DNA of 64,000 nt from Mycobacterium sp. E183 (GTDB lineage: Bacteria > Actinomycetota > Actinomycetes > Mycobacteriales > Mycobacteriaceae). Numbering within the stretch: the first letter of the stretch is position 1; each line of letters opens with the position of its first letter. Position numbers and translations under genes: made by a program. This document shows positions 34,582 through 42,894 of this stretch, piece by piece. The notes below the pieces were generated by a model. It saw only the letters and a program-made list of their open reading frames with translations. It did no database searches and was not told where the DNA came from. The stretch is taken from the NCBI RefSeq assembly GCF_001667735.1, contig NZ_LZJN01000105.1:62001-126000 (forward strand). The letters are read 5' to 3'.

Positions 34582-35574
34582 TTACTGCGGTGTGGCAGAA
34601 GAAAACTCCGTCTCAGCGCCGGCACGCAGGCGGTGACCGCGCCAGTCCCGCGGGGACAGTCCGTATGCGGCGCGGAAGGCGCGGCTGAAACTCGACATGT
34701 CGGAGAATCCGTGCCGGCGCGCGACACTGGCGATGGTCACCGTCGCGTCGCTCCGGCCCAGCTCGTGGCGCGCGGCTTCCAACCGCCGGGTACGGATGTA
34801 CTCGGCCAGGCTGATGTTGGCGTCGGCGCACGTTTTGTACAGATGCCGCACCGAGACGAAGTGTGCCGCGGCGATGCGTTCGGCGTTGAGCTCCGGATCA
34901 CGCAGATGTCGAGACACGTAGTCCAGAATCCGGACGACCAGCGTGTTGGCGAGGGGTTCGGCCGCGCGCTCTGCATAGCCCAACTGGGTCGTGATCACCG
35001 CGCGAAGCAGTTCGATGCTCGGGTGCGCGACGAGATCGCCGTTGACCGCGGTGAACAGGCTCGGATCGGCGGCCACACGCCGGAGGTGATCGAAGGTCAA
35101 CGTGGCCAGCGGATGCTCAGGGATAAGCGGCACGGCGCACGCTTTGCGGATCAGTTCAGTCGGCAAAGCGAGCGCGGAGTGGGGGATCTGGAAGAACTCC
35201 CCGCCCATGCCCTCGGCGTTGAGCAGTGTGTAGGGGGCGCTGGAGTCGTACAGCGCCATCGCACCGGGGTGCAGAACCGCCTCCCTGTCCTCCTGCACCA
35301 CCATCGCGGTACCGGCGAGCTGCAGATTGACGAAGACCGTGGGCTCGGCGCCATCGCGCGCCAGCGCTGGTGTCCGGACCACCCTGTTGGCGGTCGTCTC
35401 TCCGACACAGACGGTCAGGTCACCGAGCGGAGTGACCAGCCCATGAGCGGTCGCGCCCGGGCCGTCTTCCACCCAATGCCACTCGACGGACACCATGGCC
35501 GCGCCCATGGCCCAATGCATGTAATCGGAGCGTTCCACCGGGTCGACGGCGTCGGTATCGAGGACGATGGCCAT
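34582..35574 (-). CDS. AraC-family regulator (ligand-binding N-terminal type)
   Basis: A 330-residue AraC-type activator. The N-terminal ~200 residues are an AraC-binding-like beta domain (TVFVNLQLAGTAMVVQEDREAVLHPGAMALYDSSAPY in pieces). The C-terminal ~100 residues are the double helix-turn-helix: AERIAAAHFVSVRHLYKTCADANISLAEYI and IASVARRHGFSDMSSFSRAFRAAYGLSPRDWR. AAAGGAAG precedes the ATG at 35574. It is divergent from the epoxide-hydrolase-like gene at 35898, the probable target, with a perfect 10-bp inverted repeat between them. Confidence 0.9.
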   Translation of the reverse strand: MAIVLDTDAVDPVERSDYMHWAMGAAMVSVEWHWVEDGPGATAHGLVTPLGDLTVCVGETTANRVVRTPALARDGAEPTVFVNLQLAGTAMVVQEDREAVLHPGAMALYDSSAPYTLLNAEGMGGEFFQIPHSALALPTELIRKACAVPLIPEHPLATLTFDHLRRVAADPSLFTAVNGDLVAHPSIELLRAVITTQLGYAERAAEPLANTLVVRILDYVSRHLRDPELNAERIAAAHFVSVRHLYKTCADANISLAEYIRTRRLEAARHELGRSDATVTIASVARRHGFSDMSSFSRAFRAAYGLSPRDWRGHRLRAGAETEFSSATPQ

Positions 35575-35897
35575 GGGGAAGACTTCCTTTCACCTGGCAG
35601 GTGAGCGCTCCCGTTGCGTGATCGCAATCCTAAAACCGGACCCGCGAGGCCGCCAAGCGTCGGGCCAGGCGCCGTCGCACGCGTCGCCCGCCGCGGTGTC
35701 CCCGGCATTCCGCTAACACGGAATGCCGCTCCTCGGAGCCCGTGGCCCGATGGTGTTCGGCGTGCCGTCGAGGAGAACTGGTCAATCACCGATCGATTCC
35801 AGCCAGGAGCGATTAACCAAACGCGAGCGCTTCTACCATCGCCTTCAAGAGTCCGGAAGGCCTCCGTAGCAGCCTTCTACCGTGGAGGGGGACAGCG
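35575..35897. other. 323-bp divergent intergenic region
   Basis: Lies between the AraC regulator and the epoxide-hydrolase-like gene and contains no gene. Its main feature is the inverted repeat at 35703-35728, described separately. An AAACGCGAGCG-rich part and GGAGGGGGACAG just before 35898 provide the ribosome-binding site of the hydrolase. Confidence 0.55.
35703..35728. promoter_or_regulatory. perfect 10-bp inverted repeat, candidate AraC operator or hairpin
   Basis: CGGCATTCCG, six bases, CGGAATGCCG, exact. It lies 128 bp above the AraC start and 169 bp above the divergent hydrolase. It could be the binding site of the adjacent AraC regulator or a transcript hairpin; no T-run follows, which favours a binding site. 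Confidence 0.55.
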
Positions 35898-36815
35898 ATG
35901 CCCACGTTCAACCACAACATGTTCGACCACGCGGATGTCCGGATCCATTACGTGACCGTGGGCACCCCGCCGAGTCACGGTGGCGACGATCGGGCCTTGG
36001 TGCTGCTGCACGGCTGGCCCCAAACCTGGTGGGAATGGCGCCATGTCATGGGGCCCTTGCACGAGGACGGCTGGTTTGTCGTCGCTCCCGACTACCGAGG
36101 CGCCGGGGGGTCATCCAAGCCCGCCGGCGGTTACGACAAACAAACCATGGCAGGCGACATCAAGGCCCTGCTCGACCATCTCGGTGTGCAGCAGCCCATC
36201 ACCTTGGTAGGCCACGACCTCGGGCTGATGGTCGCCTACGCCTACGCCTGCCTGTACTCGACCGGCGTCGAACGTCTTGTGCTCATGGAGGCGCCGATCC
36301 CGGGGACCAATGCGTATGAGAGCGTGGCCACCACCAACTACAGCTCAAATAGACTCTGGCACTTTCACCTACACGGCGCGGCCGACAACGTCGCCGAGAC
36401 TCTGATCGCTGGCAGCGAATTCCCTTATCTACGTTCGTTCTACCAGCGCCTGAGCGCCAATCCCGACGCGATCTCGATATCGGACGCGCAGCGGTACGTG
36501 GCTGACTACACGGCCCCCGGAGCCATGCGTGCGGGCCTTGAACTGTTCCGCGCCTTCGAGCAGGACGCGTCCGACAACCGACGCATTCTGGCGGAGCAGG
36601 GCAAGCTCACGCTGCCAGTTCTCGGACTCGGCGGGACCGCGAGCTTCTTCGTACCGATCGCCGAGGCCATGCTCTCGGAGGTCGCCGACAACGTCACGGT
36701 CCGGCCAATCCAAGATTCGGGACACTGGATCGCCGAGGAACAACCCGAGACGCTCCTGTCGTGCCTGCGCGAATTCATCGAGACAACCGGCGGTACGAAG
36801 GGACGCGCGGCATGA
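35898..36815 (+). CDS. alpha/beta hydrolase, epoxide-hydrolase-like
   Basis: A 305-residue hydrolase. The oxyanion strand LVLLHGWPQTWWEWR contains the HGWP motif of soluble epoxide hydrolases, the elbow VGHDLGLMVAYAYA has an Asp nucleophile, and DSGHWIAEEQP has the catalytic His. It probably opens an epoxide or cleaves a C-X bond through an ester intermediate. It is coupled by ATGA to the small monooxygenase-like gene below and is divergent from an AraC regulator. Confidence 0.87.
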   Translation: MPTFNHNMFDHADVRIHYVTVGTPPSHGGDDRALVLLHGWPQTWWEWRHVMGPLHEDGWFVVAPDYRGAGGSSKPAGGYDKQTMAGDIKALLDHLGVQQPITLVGHDLGLMVAYAYACLYSTGVERLVLMEAPIPGTNAYESVATTNYSSNRLWHFHLHGAADNVAETLIAGSEFPYLRSFYQRLSANPDAISISDAQRYVADYTAPGAMRAGLELFRAFEQDASDNRRILAEQGKLTLPVLGLGGTASFFVPIAEAMLSEVADNVTVRPIQDSGHWIAEEQPETLLSCLREFIETTGGTKGRAA

Positions 36816-37102
36816 TCATCTTGAATGTCTTCTTCGACGTGGCGCAAGCGCACGAAGCCGAGTTTCTGAAGCTGTTGAACCACATGGTGGTCGAGTCCAA
36901 CAAGGAAGACGGCTGCAGCCTGTATCAACTGTGGCGCAACGCCCATGATCCTTACAGCTACGTCCTCGTCGAACATTGGGCCTCGCAAGAGAGCCTTAAC
37001 GCCCATGGCAAGACGTCACATTGGATCGACTTCAACGACACCGTCAACGGATACTTGAAGTCCGATTACGAGGAACACCACTACACCGAGATCCCGCGCT
37101 GA
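36812..37102 (+). CDS. antibiotic biosynthesis monooxygenase (ABM) domain protein
   Basis: A 96-residue dimeric alpha/beta-barrel type protein. MIILNVFFDVAQAHEAEFLKLL, SNKEDGCSLYQLWRNAHDP and YVLVEHWASQESLNAHGKTSHW (each in part) are the classic ABM pattern, with the conserved EHW. Members are cofactor-less oxygenases, heme-degrading enzymes or isomerase-like proteins. Coupled to the epoxide-hydrolase-like gene by ATGA, it could oxygenate or quench a reactive product. The function is not determined. Confidence 0.85.
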   Translation: MIILNVFFDVAQAHEAEFLKLLNHMVVESNKEDGCSLYQLWRNAHDPYSYVLVEHWASQESLNAHGKTSHWIDFNDTVNGYLKSDYEEHHYTEIPR

Positions 37103-37132
37103 GCCCTGGGCCGCGAGCGCGGGTGGAGACCG

Positions 37133-37591
37133 CTACAGCGCATACAGCGCCGGCAGATTGACGACGATCGCCTCCTGGCTGCTGCGGGCAATGACCAACT
37201 CCGCCGGCGTGTTTGGATCGGGGTTCTCCTCACGGTGGGGCAGATGTGGGGGTACGAAGACGTAATCGCCGGGATCGGTCCGGACCCGAACCTCGCGCTC
37301 CCCGTCGAAGAACACAAACTCCGGATGGCCGCTGCGGACGTAGATCATCGTCTCGGAATCACCGTGGTGGTGGTTGGCCGAGGCGCTGCCCGGCGACGCC
37401 AAGGTTTCTCCCATCCACAGCTTCTCGCTACCCACCGTGGATCCACTCAACGCGGCGAAGCGCTGCATGCCGTCCGTCTGCGCTGTGGTGCCATCAAGTT
37501 CGGTTGACTTGACGTGGCGGACGCGATTGCGCGGTACATGCTGCTGGGCATTGGGGGTGAAGTCGGGATGAAAACCGTCGGGGCCGGTCAT
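37133..37591 (-). CDS. cupin-domain protein
   Basis: A 152-residue single-domain cupin. The metal motif is ANHHHGDSETMIYVRSG (HxH plus Glu), then DPGDYVFVPPHLPHREENP with the second His motif. ATG 37591 (MTGPDGF) is chosen. It could be a small dioxygenase, isomerase or sensor. It converges on the ABM gene (31 bp between the stops), so it is a separate transcript reading towards it. Confidence 0.83.
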   Translation of the reverse strand: MTGPDGFHPDFTPNAQQHVPRNRVRHVKSTELDGTTAQTDGMQRFAALSGSTVGSEKLWMGETLASPGSASANHHHGDSETMIYVRSGHPEFVFFDGEREVRVRTDPGDYVFVPPHLPHREENPDPNTPAELVIARSSQEAIVVNLPALYAL

Positions 37592-37738
37592 GCAGTCGAG
37601 CGTAGACCTCCGGAGCGGTTCAACAATCGCTCCGCCCGGGACGAATTCGAGACAATCAGCGATCAAATCAGGTCATTGTCAACGCATTTGCGGTGGAGAC
37701 CGCGACGGACGGCGCCAAGCGGCGGTCGACCTTCGCTG

Positions 37739-39403
37739 TCAGCCGTTCACCGCCTGCTCGCGCGCCCACCGGTAATCCGCCTTGCCCGACGGGCTGCGCT
37801 CGATTGCCGCCCGGAACACGATCGCCTTGGGCAGCTTGTAGCGGGCCAGCGATTGCCCGGCGTGGGCGACCAACTCCTCGGCGTCCGCATGAGCGCCCTC
37901 GGCCAGCGCGACGACGGCGACGACCTCCTGCCCCCACCGCTCGCTGGGCCGTCCGGCGACGACCACGTCGGCCACCGCGGGGTGCGACGCGATCGCGGTC
38001 TCGACCTCCTCGACGAAGATCTTCTCACCGCCGGAGTTGATCGTCACCGAATCGCGGCCCAGCAGCTCGATCTTGCCATCGGCTTGGTGACGGGCCCGGT
38101 CGCCGGGAATCGCGTATCGCACTCCGTCGATGACCGGAAATGTCTTGGCGGTCTTGGCGGCATCGCCCTTGTAGCCCAGTGGGACGTAACCGCGTTGCGC
38201 CAGCCAGCCCATGCCGTCGTGGCCGGGCGCCAGGATGGTGGCCAAATCCTCGGCCGCCACGAACGTGTCCGGTCCGGCGTTGAAAGTGCCCGTAGACACC
38301 GCCCCGGAAGTGGACATGTGGTGCATCTGCGCGCCGGTTTCGGAGGACCCGACACCGTCGACCACGATGGCGTTCGGCAGGACTTCGATCAACCGTTGCT
38401 TGACGAACGGGGTGAGCAACGCGCCCCCATTGGCCACCACGGCCAGCGACGACACGTCGGCGATCCCCTTCTCGATGGCGGCGACCAACGGGCGGGCCAT
38501 CGCGTCACCGACCACCGTCACCACGCTCACGCGCTCGCGCTCGATGGTGCGGACCACCTCGTCGGCGTCGAGACGATCGACGACCGAGGGGAAGACGACA
38601 GACTGCCCGGTGGTGATGGCCGTCATCACGCTCCACTGGGCCGCGCCGTGCATCAGCGGGGGCAGGATCATCAACTTGGTGCCGGGGCCCGCCAGCACGC
38701 CGGCCGCGATCTCCTCGACGGACCCGAACGGCTCGCCGGTCATCAGGTTGCGGCCGCCGAAAGAGGTCATGAAGATGTCGTGCTGGCGCCACAGCACGCC
38801 CTTGGGCATTCCCGTCGTCCCGCCGGTGTACAGGACGTAGAGGTCGTCCGGTGAATTCTGCACCGGTGGCGGTTCGGGTGCGCAGGACGCGAGGGCGCTC
38901 TCGTAATCCACTGCGCCGTAAATCAAGTCGTTGCCGGAGTCGTCGGCGATCTGAATCAGAACCCGCAGCTGCGGGAGGTCCGGCAGGATTTCGGCCACCC
39001 GTGGCGCGAACGCGGCATGGTAGATCAGCGCGGTCGCCCCCGAATCCGCCAACAGATACTGCAGCTCGCTCTTGACGTATCGGAAGTTGACGTTGAACGG
39101 GGCGACTCTGGCCTGGAAGGAGCCCAGCAACGCCTCGACGAATTCGTTTCCGTTGTAGGCGTAGATGCCGAGGAGGTCCTGGCCGGTCTCGTGGCCCGGC
39201 AGGCCGGCGCGTTCGGTGTGGCACCCGAGCCCGCGGGAATGCAGGTAAGCGGCGAGGCGGTGGGACCGCTCGATCACCTGTGAATAGCTGTACCGCCGTT
39301 CACCCTGAATCAGCAGCTCCCGGTCGGGAATCGCGGCCGCAACGGCCGCCGCGACGGCGGGGACGGTGAATTGTGTTGCTGTGTCGGACATCAGGCCTCT
39401 CAT
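37739..39403 (-). CDS. acyl-CoA synthetase, FadD family
   Basis: A 554-residue AMP-forming ligase. The P-loop is LYTGGTTGMPKGVLWRQHD, then GVGSSETGAQMHHMS (A5), YAIPGDRARHQADG (A7), GRDSVTINSGGEKIFVEEVE (A8) and PSGKADYRWAREQ (A10 Lys). It shares the GGTTG-x-PKGVLWRQ loop and ADYRWA end with the ligase at 22362-24029. ATG 39403 overlaps the upstream stop (ATGA); ATG 39391 (MSDTATQF) with AGAGG in front is an alternative start. It ends the minus-strand operon that begins with the Rieske oxygenase at 41626. Confidence 0.92.
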   Translation of the reverse strand: MRGLMSDTATQFTVPAVAAAVAAAIPDRELLIQGERRYSYSQVIERSHRLAAYLHSRGLGCHTERAGLPGHETGQDLLGIYAYNGNEFVEALLGSFQARVAPFNVNFRYVKSELQYLLADSGATALIYHAAFAPRVAEILPDLPQLRVLIQIADDSGNDLIYGAVDYESALASCAPEPPPVQNSPDDLYVLYTGGTTGMPKGVLWRQHDIFMTSFGGRNLMTGEPFGSVEEIAAGVLAGPGTKLMILPPLMHGAAQWSVMTAITTGQSVVFPSVVDRLDADEVVRTIERERVSVVTVVGDAMARPLVAAIEKGIADVSSLAVVANGGALLTPFVKQRLIEVLPNAIVVDGVGSSETGAQMHHMSTSGAVSTGTFNAGPDTFVAAEDLATILAPGHDGMGWLAQRGYVPLGYKGDAAKTAKTFPVIDGVRYAIPGDRARHQADGKIELLGRDSVTINSGGEKIFVEEVETAIASHPAVADVVVAGRPSERWGQEVVAVVALAEGAHADAEELVAHAGQSLARYKLPKAIVFRAAIERSPSGKADYRWAREQAVNG

Positions 39404-40020
39404 GGCTGGTGGGGGAGGAGGCGGACCATCAGGCCGTTGGCCTCGGTGAGCAGCGTGCCATCAGCGGCCGTCATCGTAGCGGAGATGAAGATCTTCCTGC
39501 CCTCGATGTCGGTGATGCTGCCGTGGGCGCTCAGCGGCTCGTCGATCGGCGTGATGTTTCGGTAGTCGACATGCAGGTACGCGGTCCGGGTGGGGGGAGT
39601 GCCGGCGGTGGAGACCACCATCCCGAACAGCCAGTCGTAGAACAGCGGGATCATGCCGCCGTGCACGGCGTTGTTTCCGCCGACATGCGCGCGGGTGAAG
39701 TGGCCCGCCATCGTGACGCCATCCGGACCGGATTCTGAGATCGTCCAGGGTGGCAAGAGCGGGTGGCCGAGGCCGGGGAGTTCGATGACGCGGCCCGCCG
39801 GCGCCATGCCTTCGGGCACCTGGTGGCCGTCCAGCAGGGCGCAGGCGTCTTCGACGAGCCGGGCCGCGGCGGTCCATGCCGCGGCGTCCGGGTTGCTGGC
39901 GAGGGTCAGATCCTGCAGGCGGCGCGTCGCGGCGACGAATCGGCCCAGCCCGGGGGGCGCGTGTTCGGCCGGCTTGATGTCGGGGAATCCGCCGCGAACC
40001 CCGGGTGCGGTGTCGGTCAT
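39400..40020 (-). CDS. hot-dog fold thioesterase (PaaI-like)
   Basis: A 206-residue protein with a C-terminal hot-dog domain. HVGGNNAVHGGMIPLFYDWLFGM has the conserved Asn-x2-VHGG segment with an acidic residue on the central helix, followed by AYLHVDYRNITPIDEPL. It should hydrolyse an acyl- or aroyl-CoA ester. ATG 40020 overlaps the upstream stop (ATGA). Like the thioesterase at 15749 it sits with a FadD-type enzyme, which suggests a role in CoA release or housekeeping of blocked intermediates. Confidence 0.87.
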   Translation of the reverse strand: MTDTAPGVRGGFPDIKPAEHAPPGLGRFVAATRRLQDLTLASNPDAAAWTAAARLVEDACALLDGHQVPEGMAPAGRVIELPGLGHPLLPPWTISESGPDGVTMAGHFTRAHVGGNNAVHGGMIPLFYDWLFGMVVSTAGTPPTRTAYLHVDYRNITPIDEPLSAHGSITDIEGRKIFISATMTAADGTLLTEANGLMVRLLPHQP

Positions 40021-40637
40021 CGCCGCGTCCACACGCTGAGCAACTCGTCGGTGGTGGTGATGGTCGCGAGCAGCGACAGTGTGTTGGCGATGATGGCCTC
40101 TCCGTATTCGGTGGGTATGCCGGCAACGGCGTCCCGGGGAACGATGACGCGATAGGCGGCATTGACCGCGTCCATCACGACGTTGGGGATGGCGATGTTC
40201 AGCGACACCCCGACGACGACGATGGTCGACACCCCGAGATTCCGCAGGATCGCGTCCAGGTCGGTGCCGCCCATCGGCCCGACGCCGTGCCAGCGGCTGA
40301 GCACCAGATCGCTTGGCTCCGGCCCTAATTCGGGTAACACGGCCGCCCCCGGGGTGCCCGGGGCGATGTCGACCTGGCCGTGCCCCATGGCGAAAATCTT
40401 GGCGTTGTGGTTGGAGCCCAGCCCGTCGGGGCGTCGTTGCACCAGGCAGTGCACGACGCGTACCCCGGCCGCCCGGGCCGCCGGCAGCAGCCGGACGATA
40501 TTGGGCAGCGCGACCCGGCGTGCCTCCTGCGCCAGCATCGCCAAACCGGCGTCGGGGCCGATGACCGCCCCCTGGCACTCCTGCGTGACGATCGCGGTGC
40601 GCGCGGGCGCCGCGATGTCGGCGAGTTTCGGTGTCAT
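40017..40637 (-). CDS. isochorismatase-superfamily protein with altered active site
   Basis: A 206-residue cysteine-hydrolase/isochorismatase fold. The first strand TAIVTQECQGAVIG has Glu where the catalytic Asp of DxQ normally is. SRWHGVGPMGGTDLDAIL has Arg/Trp in the usual Lys region. VVVGVSLNIAIPNVVMDA has no Cys where nicotinamidases and isochorismatase-like hydrolases carry their nucleophile. The fold is recognisable but the Asp-Lys-Cys triad is not present. It is coupled to Rieske oxygenase upstream and thioesterase downstream by ATGA overlaps. The function may be non-hydrolytic or use other residues. Confidence 0.8.
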   Translation of the reverse strand: MTPKLADIAAPARTAIVTQECQGAVIGPDAGLAMLAQEARRVALPNIVRLLPAARAAGVRVVHCLVQRRPDGLGSNHNAKIFAMGHGQVDIAPGTPGAAVLPELGPEPSDLVLSRWHGVGPMGGTDLDAILRNLGVSTIVVVGVSLNIAIPNVVMDAVNAAYRVIVPRDAVAGIPTEYGEAIIANTLSLLATITTTDELLSVWTRR

Positions 40638-41626
40638 GCCGGCACTTCGTAGAACTGTCTGGCCCATTTCCGCAGTGCCATATACCCTTTCGCGTCGGCC
40701 TTGGACAACGCCGGGTTCTCCACGTACTTCTGGTAGCGCCAGATCTGCAGATCGTCGAACACGGTGGACAGGAACTGCTTTTTGATGATGTCGCGCAGCT
40801 TGCCCTGCGGTACGTCGGCGGTGTCGCCGGGGACCCGTGGCCACCAGATCGAGTAGAACAGGTCCGAACACTCGTCGTCGACCGGCGTGCAGGTGAAGAT
40901 CAGCCGATGGTTCTGCGCCCCCTCGAAGACGCTGATCGCCCCGCCCAGGCCGAACAGGTGGCTGTGGAACCGCAGCGCCAGGTCGTCGGGGTCGTCGCTG
41001 CGCGCGTCGGGCCACCCGGCCACGAACTGCCACTCGTGATCCACGATCTTCCAGTCCAGCACCCTCGGGGTCACCGTGGCGTGGTGCACGTATTCGAAAT
41101 GGGCGCTGTCGGGGGCGTTCTCCGCGACGATCTGCGGATGCACCGGTTCGCGCTCGGTGCGCCGGGAGAACTCCGGATACGCGCGGTAGTAGGCCGCCGG
41201 GTCGGTCTCGAACTGCGGAAATTTTCCGAAGATGTCCGGCATCTCCCACTGCGGCTCCTTGCCGTCGGGCTGGTGCCAGATGAACACGCAGTCGTGTTGC
41301 TCGCACACCGGGTACACCCGCAGCCGCAGGGCGCGGTTTGGGCGGTCCGGTTGGTAGGGGATGTACCGGTTGGTGCCGTCCGGACCCCAGCGCCAGCCGT
41401 GGAAGGGACACTCGACGCAGTCGCCGAGCACCTTGCCGCCGTGGCCGATGTGGGCGCCGAGGTGTTTGCAGTGCCCTTCGAGGACATGCAGCTCGCCGGA
41501 TTCGTCGCGGTAGGCGACCAGGTCCTCACCGAAGTACTTCAGCGGCCGCACCTCGCCGACGGGGAACTCGGGGGACCACCCGACCATGAACCACCCGGTG
41601 ACCTTCCAGGTGAAGGGGACTTTCAC
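40634..41626 (-). CDS. Rieske non-heme iron oxygenase, KshA-like
   Basis: A 330-residue oxygenase. The Rieske [2Fe-2S] ligands are in GHCKHLGAHIGHGGK and CVECPFHGWRWGPDG (C-x-H and C-x2-H), and the mononuclear iron site is ENAPDSAHFEYVHHA (D-x2-H-x4-H). Domain order and length fit the oxygenase component of steroid 9-alpha-hydroxylase and related ring hydroxylases, somewhat shorter than KshA. A reductase is not encoded next to it. It opens a four-gene operon with operator site 5 only 22 bp in front. Confidence 0.9.
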   Translation of the reverse strand: MKVPFTWKVTGWFMVGWSPEFPVGEVRPLKYFGEDLVAYRDESGELHVLEGHCKHLGAHIGHGGKVLGDCVECPFHGWRWGPDGTNRYIPYQPDRPNRALRLRVYPVCEQHDCVFIWHQPDGKEPQWEMPDIFGKFPQFETDPAAYYRAYPEFSRRTEREPVHPQIVAENAPDSAHFEYVHHATVTPRVLDWKIVDHEWQFVAGWPDARSDDPDDLALRFHSHLFGLGGAISVFEGAQNHRLIFTCTPVDDECSDLFYSIWWPRVPGDTADVPQGKLRDIIKKQFLSTVFDDLQIWRYQKYVENPALSKADAKGYMALRKWARQFYEVPA

Positions 41627-41648
41627 GCTGCAGCCTCCGATTGCCTGA

Positions 41649-41667
41649 TACTAAGTCCGTTACAGTA
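41649..41667. promoter_or_regulatory. 19-bp palindromic operator, site 5
   Basis: TACTAAGT-CCG-TTACAGTA. The right half is identical to the perfect copy, the left matches 4 of 8. It lies between the Rieske oxygenase operon (start 41626, minus) and the plus-strand flavoprotein relic and hydrolase (41708, 41776), so one site may control both directions. Confidence 0.62.
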
Positions 41668-41707
41668 TAGATTTCAGCAGTCCGGTCCGTGCACGGCAAG
41701 GAGTGAA

Positions 41708-41788
41708 GTGACTGAAGCGGCTGACATCCGGGTCGACGTCGTCGTCATCGGCGCCGGCGTCTCCGACCGCACGCCATGTCGAAGGTGA
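41708..41788 (+). pseudogene. remnant of an FAD-dependent monooxygenase (N-terminal stub)
   Basis: From GTG 41708 the frame encodes TEAADIRVDVVVIGAGVSDRTPCRR and stops. VDVVVIGAGVS is the start of an FAD-binding Rossmann domain of a Baeyer-Villiger-type or other flavin monooxygenase (GxGxxG expected), but the protein ends after 26 residues. The sequence changes abruptly at about 41765, just before the ATG of the alpha/beta hydrolase at 41776. The body of the enzyme was probably deleted, fusing its promoter and start to the hydrolase operon. Confidence 0.72.
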
Positions 41789-42894
41789 CGCGCGGACTGG
41801 GGCTCGCCAAGGAGGCGACCCGCGAGCTCGGCATGCTGCTACCCCGGACGGTGGCCGGCCTGAACGAATCGACCGGCTGGGCTCCGGTGTCGCCGCGAGG
41901 CGTGCGGCAGTTCGGCGAGGTCATGTTGGACGAGCTTGTGCTGAGCGGCTTTTCACTACTCGGCGGCGGCCCGGCGGCGATGCGGCCGCTGTCCGGCTGC
42001 ACGGCGGCGGCCGAGGAGTTGTCGGCCCTGGGCATCGACCGTGCGCACGGGGAACCGGTGCCGCTGCGCGCAACCTCCGTGCGGCGGCGACGCGTCGGTA
42101 ATTTGGCCTACGAGCGGCTGGCGTTCGAGCACGATCCGGCGTTGCCGCCAACGTTGCAGGCCGAAGGCCTGGGCGGGCCGGCCAGGGCGGTGGTGCACCT
42201 GTGCCGGCACGCTGATGGCCCAAGACCGTGGCTCATCTGGGTGCACGGCGCCGGTCAGGGTGGCACGGAAGACCTGCTGTTGACCCGCATCGGCCGGATA
42301 CATCGCCAATTGGGTTTCAACGTCGCATTGCCGGTGCAGCCCGGTCACGGCTGCCGGCGCCGGGAATGGCCCGCGTACCCCGACATGGACCCCCTGGGCA
42401 ACGTCGCCGGCATGATGCGCTCGGTGTCGGAGATCCGAGCGCTGGTGCGCTGGGCACAACCGCAGGCGAGCGCCGTTGTGGTGGCCGGTGTTTCGATGGG
42501 CACTCCGGTCGCGGCGCTGGTGTCGCACCTGGAGAGGCAGGTCGACGCGGTGGCGCTGTATACGCCGATCCTGGGGCTGAACGCGATGATCGCGCGGCAC
42601 TTGGGGCGCTGGGGGTCGTCGCGGGACGAATTCCGCGACCTGCTGGCCTCTCCGGAGGTGGCGAAGCTGACCTCGGTGATCGACCCGTTGCGGGTGGATC
42701 CGGCACCGCCGCCGCATCGCCGGCTCATCGTCGGCGCGTGGCACGACCGGATGGCGATGCGCGATCCCACGGTCGAATTGCAGGAGCGCTGGGGTGGCCG
42801 GCTGTACTGGTATGACGGCAGCCACGTCGGGCACATCTTCTCCCGGCGGGTGCAGAAGGTGACCGAGGGGTTCCTGCGCGAGGTGGCCGGCTGA
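41776..42894 (+). CDS. alpha/beta hydrolase (Ser-type, unusually long N-terminus)
   Basis: A 372-residue alpha/beta hydrolase. The oxyanion strand PWLIWVHGAGQGG and elbow VVVAGVSMGTPVAALVSH (Gly-Val-Ser-Met-Gly) identify a serine hydrolase, LIVGAWHDRMA gives the acid and YDGSHVGHIF the His. The first 140 residues precede the fold and are predicted to be helical without known domains. The N-terminus overlaps the flavoprotein relic. It leads a coupled trio with the SnoaL-like and F420-type proteins. Confidence 0.82.
   Translation: MSKVTRGLGLAKEATRELGMLLPRTVAGLNESTGWAPVSPRGVRQFGEVMLDELVLSGFSLLGGGPAAMRPLSGCTAAAEELSALGIDRAHGEPVPLRATSVRRRRVGNLAYERLAFEHDPALPPTLQAEGLGGPARAVVHLCRHADGPRPWLIWVHGAGQGGTEDLLLTRIGRIHRQLGFNVALPVQPGHGCRRREWPAYPDMDPLGNVAGMMRSVSEIRALVRWAQPQASAVVVAGVSMGTPVAALVSHLERQVDAVALYTPILGLNAMIARHLGRWGSSRDEFRDLLASPEVAKLTSVIDPLRVDPAPPPHRRLIVGAWHDRMAMRDPTVELQERWGGRLYWYDGSHVGHIFSRRVQKVTEGFLREVAG

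Noticed and set aside
34357..35604. Plus-strand frame of about 415 codons opposite the AraC regulator
   Set aside because: Antisense to a well supported AraC gene; the translation has no recognisable domains.
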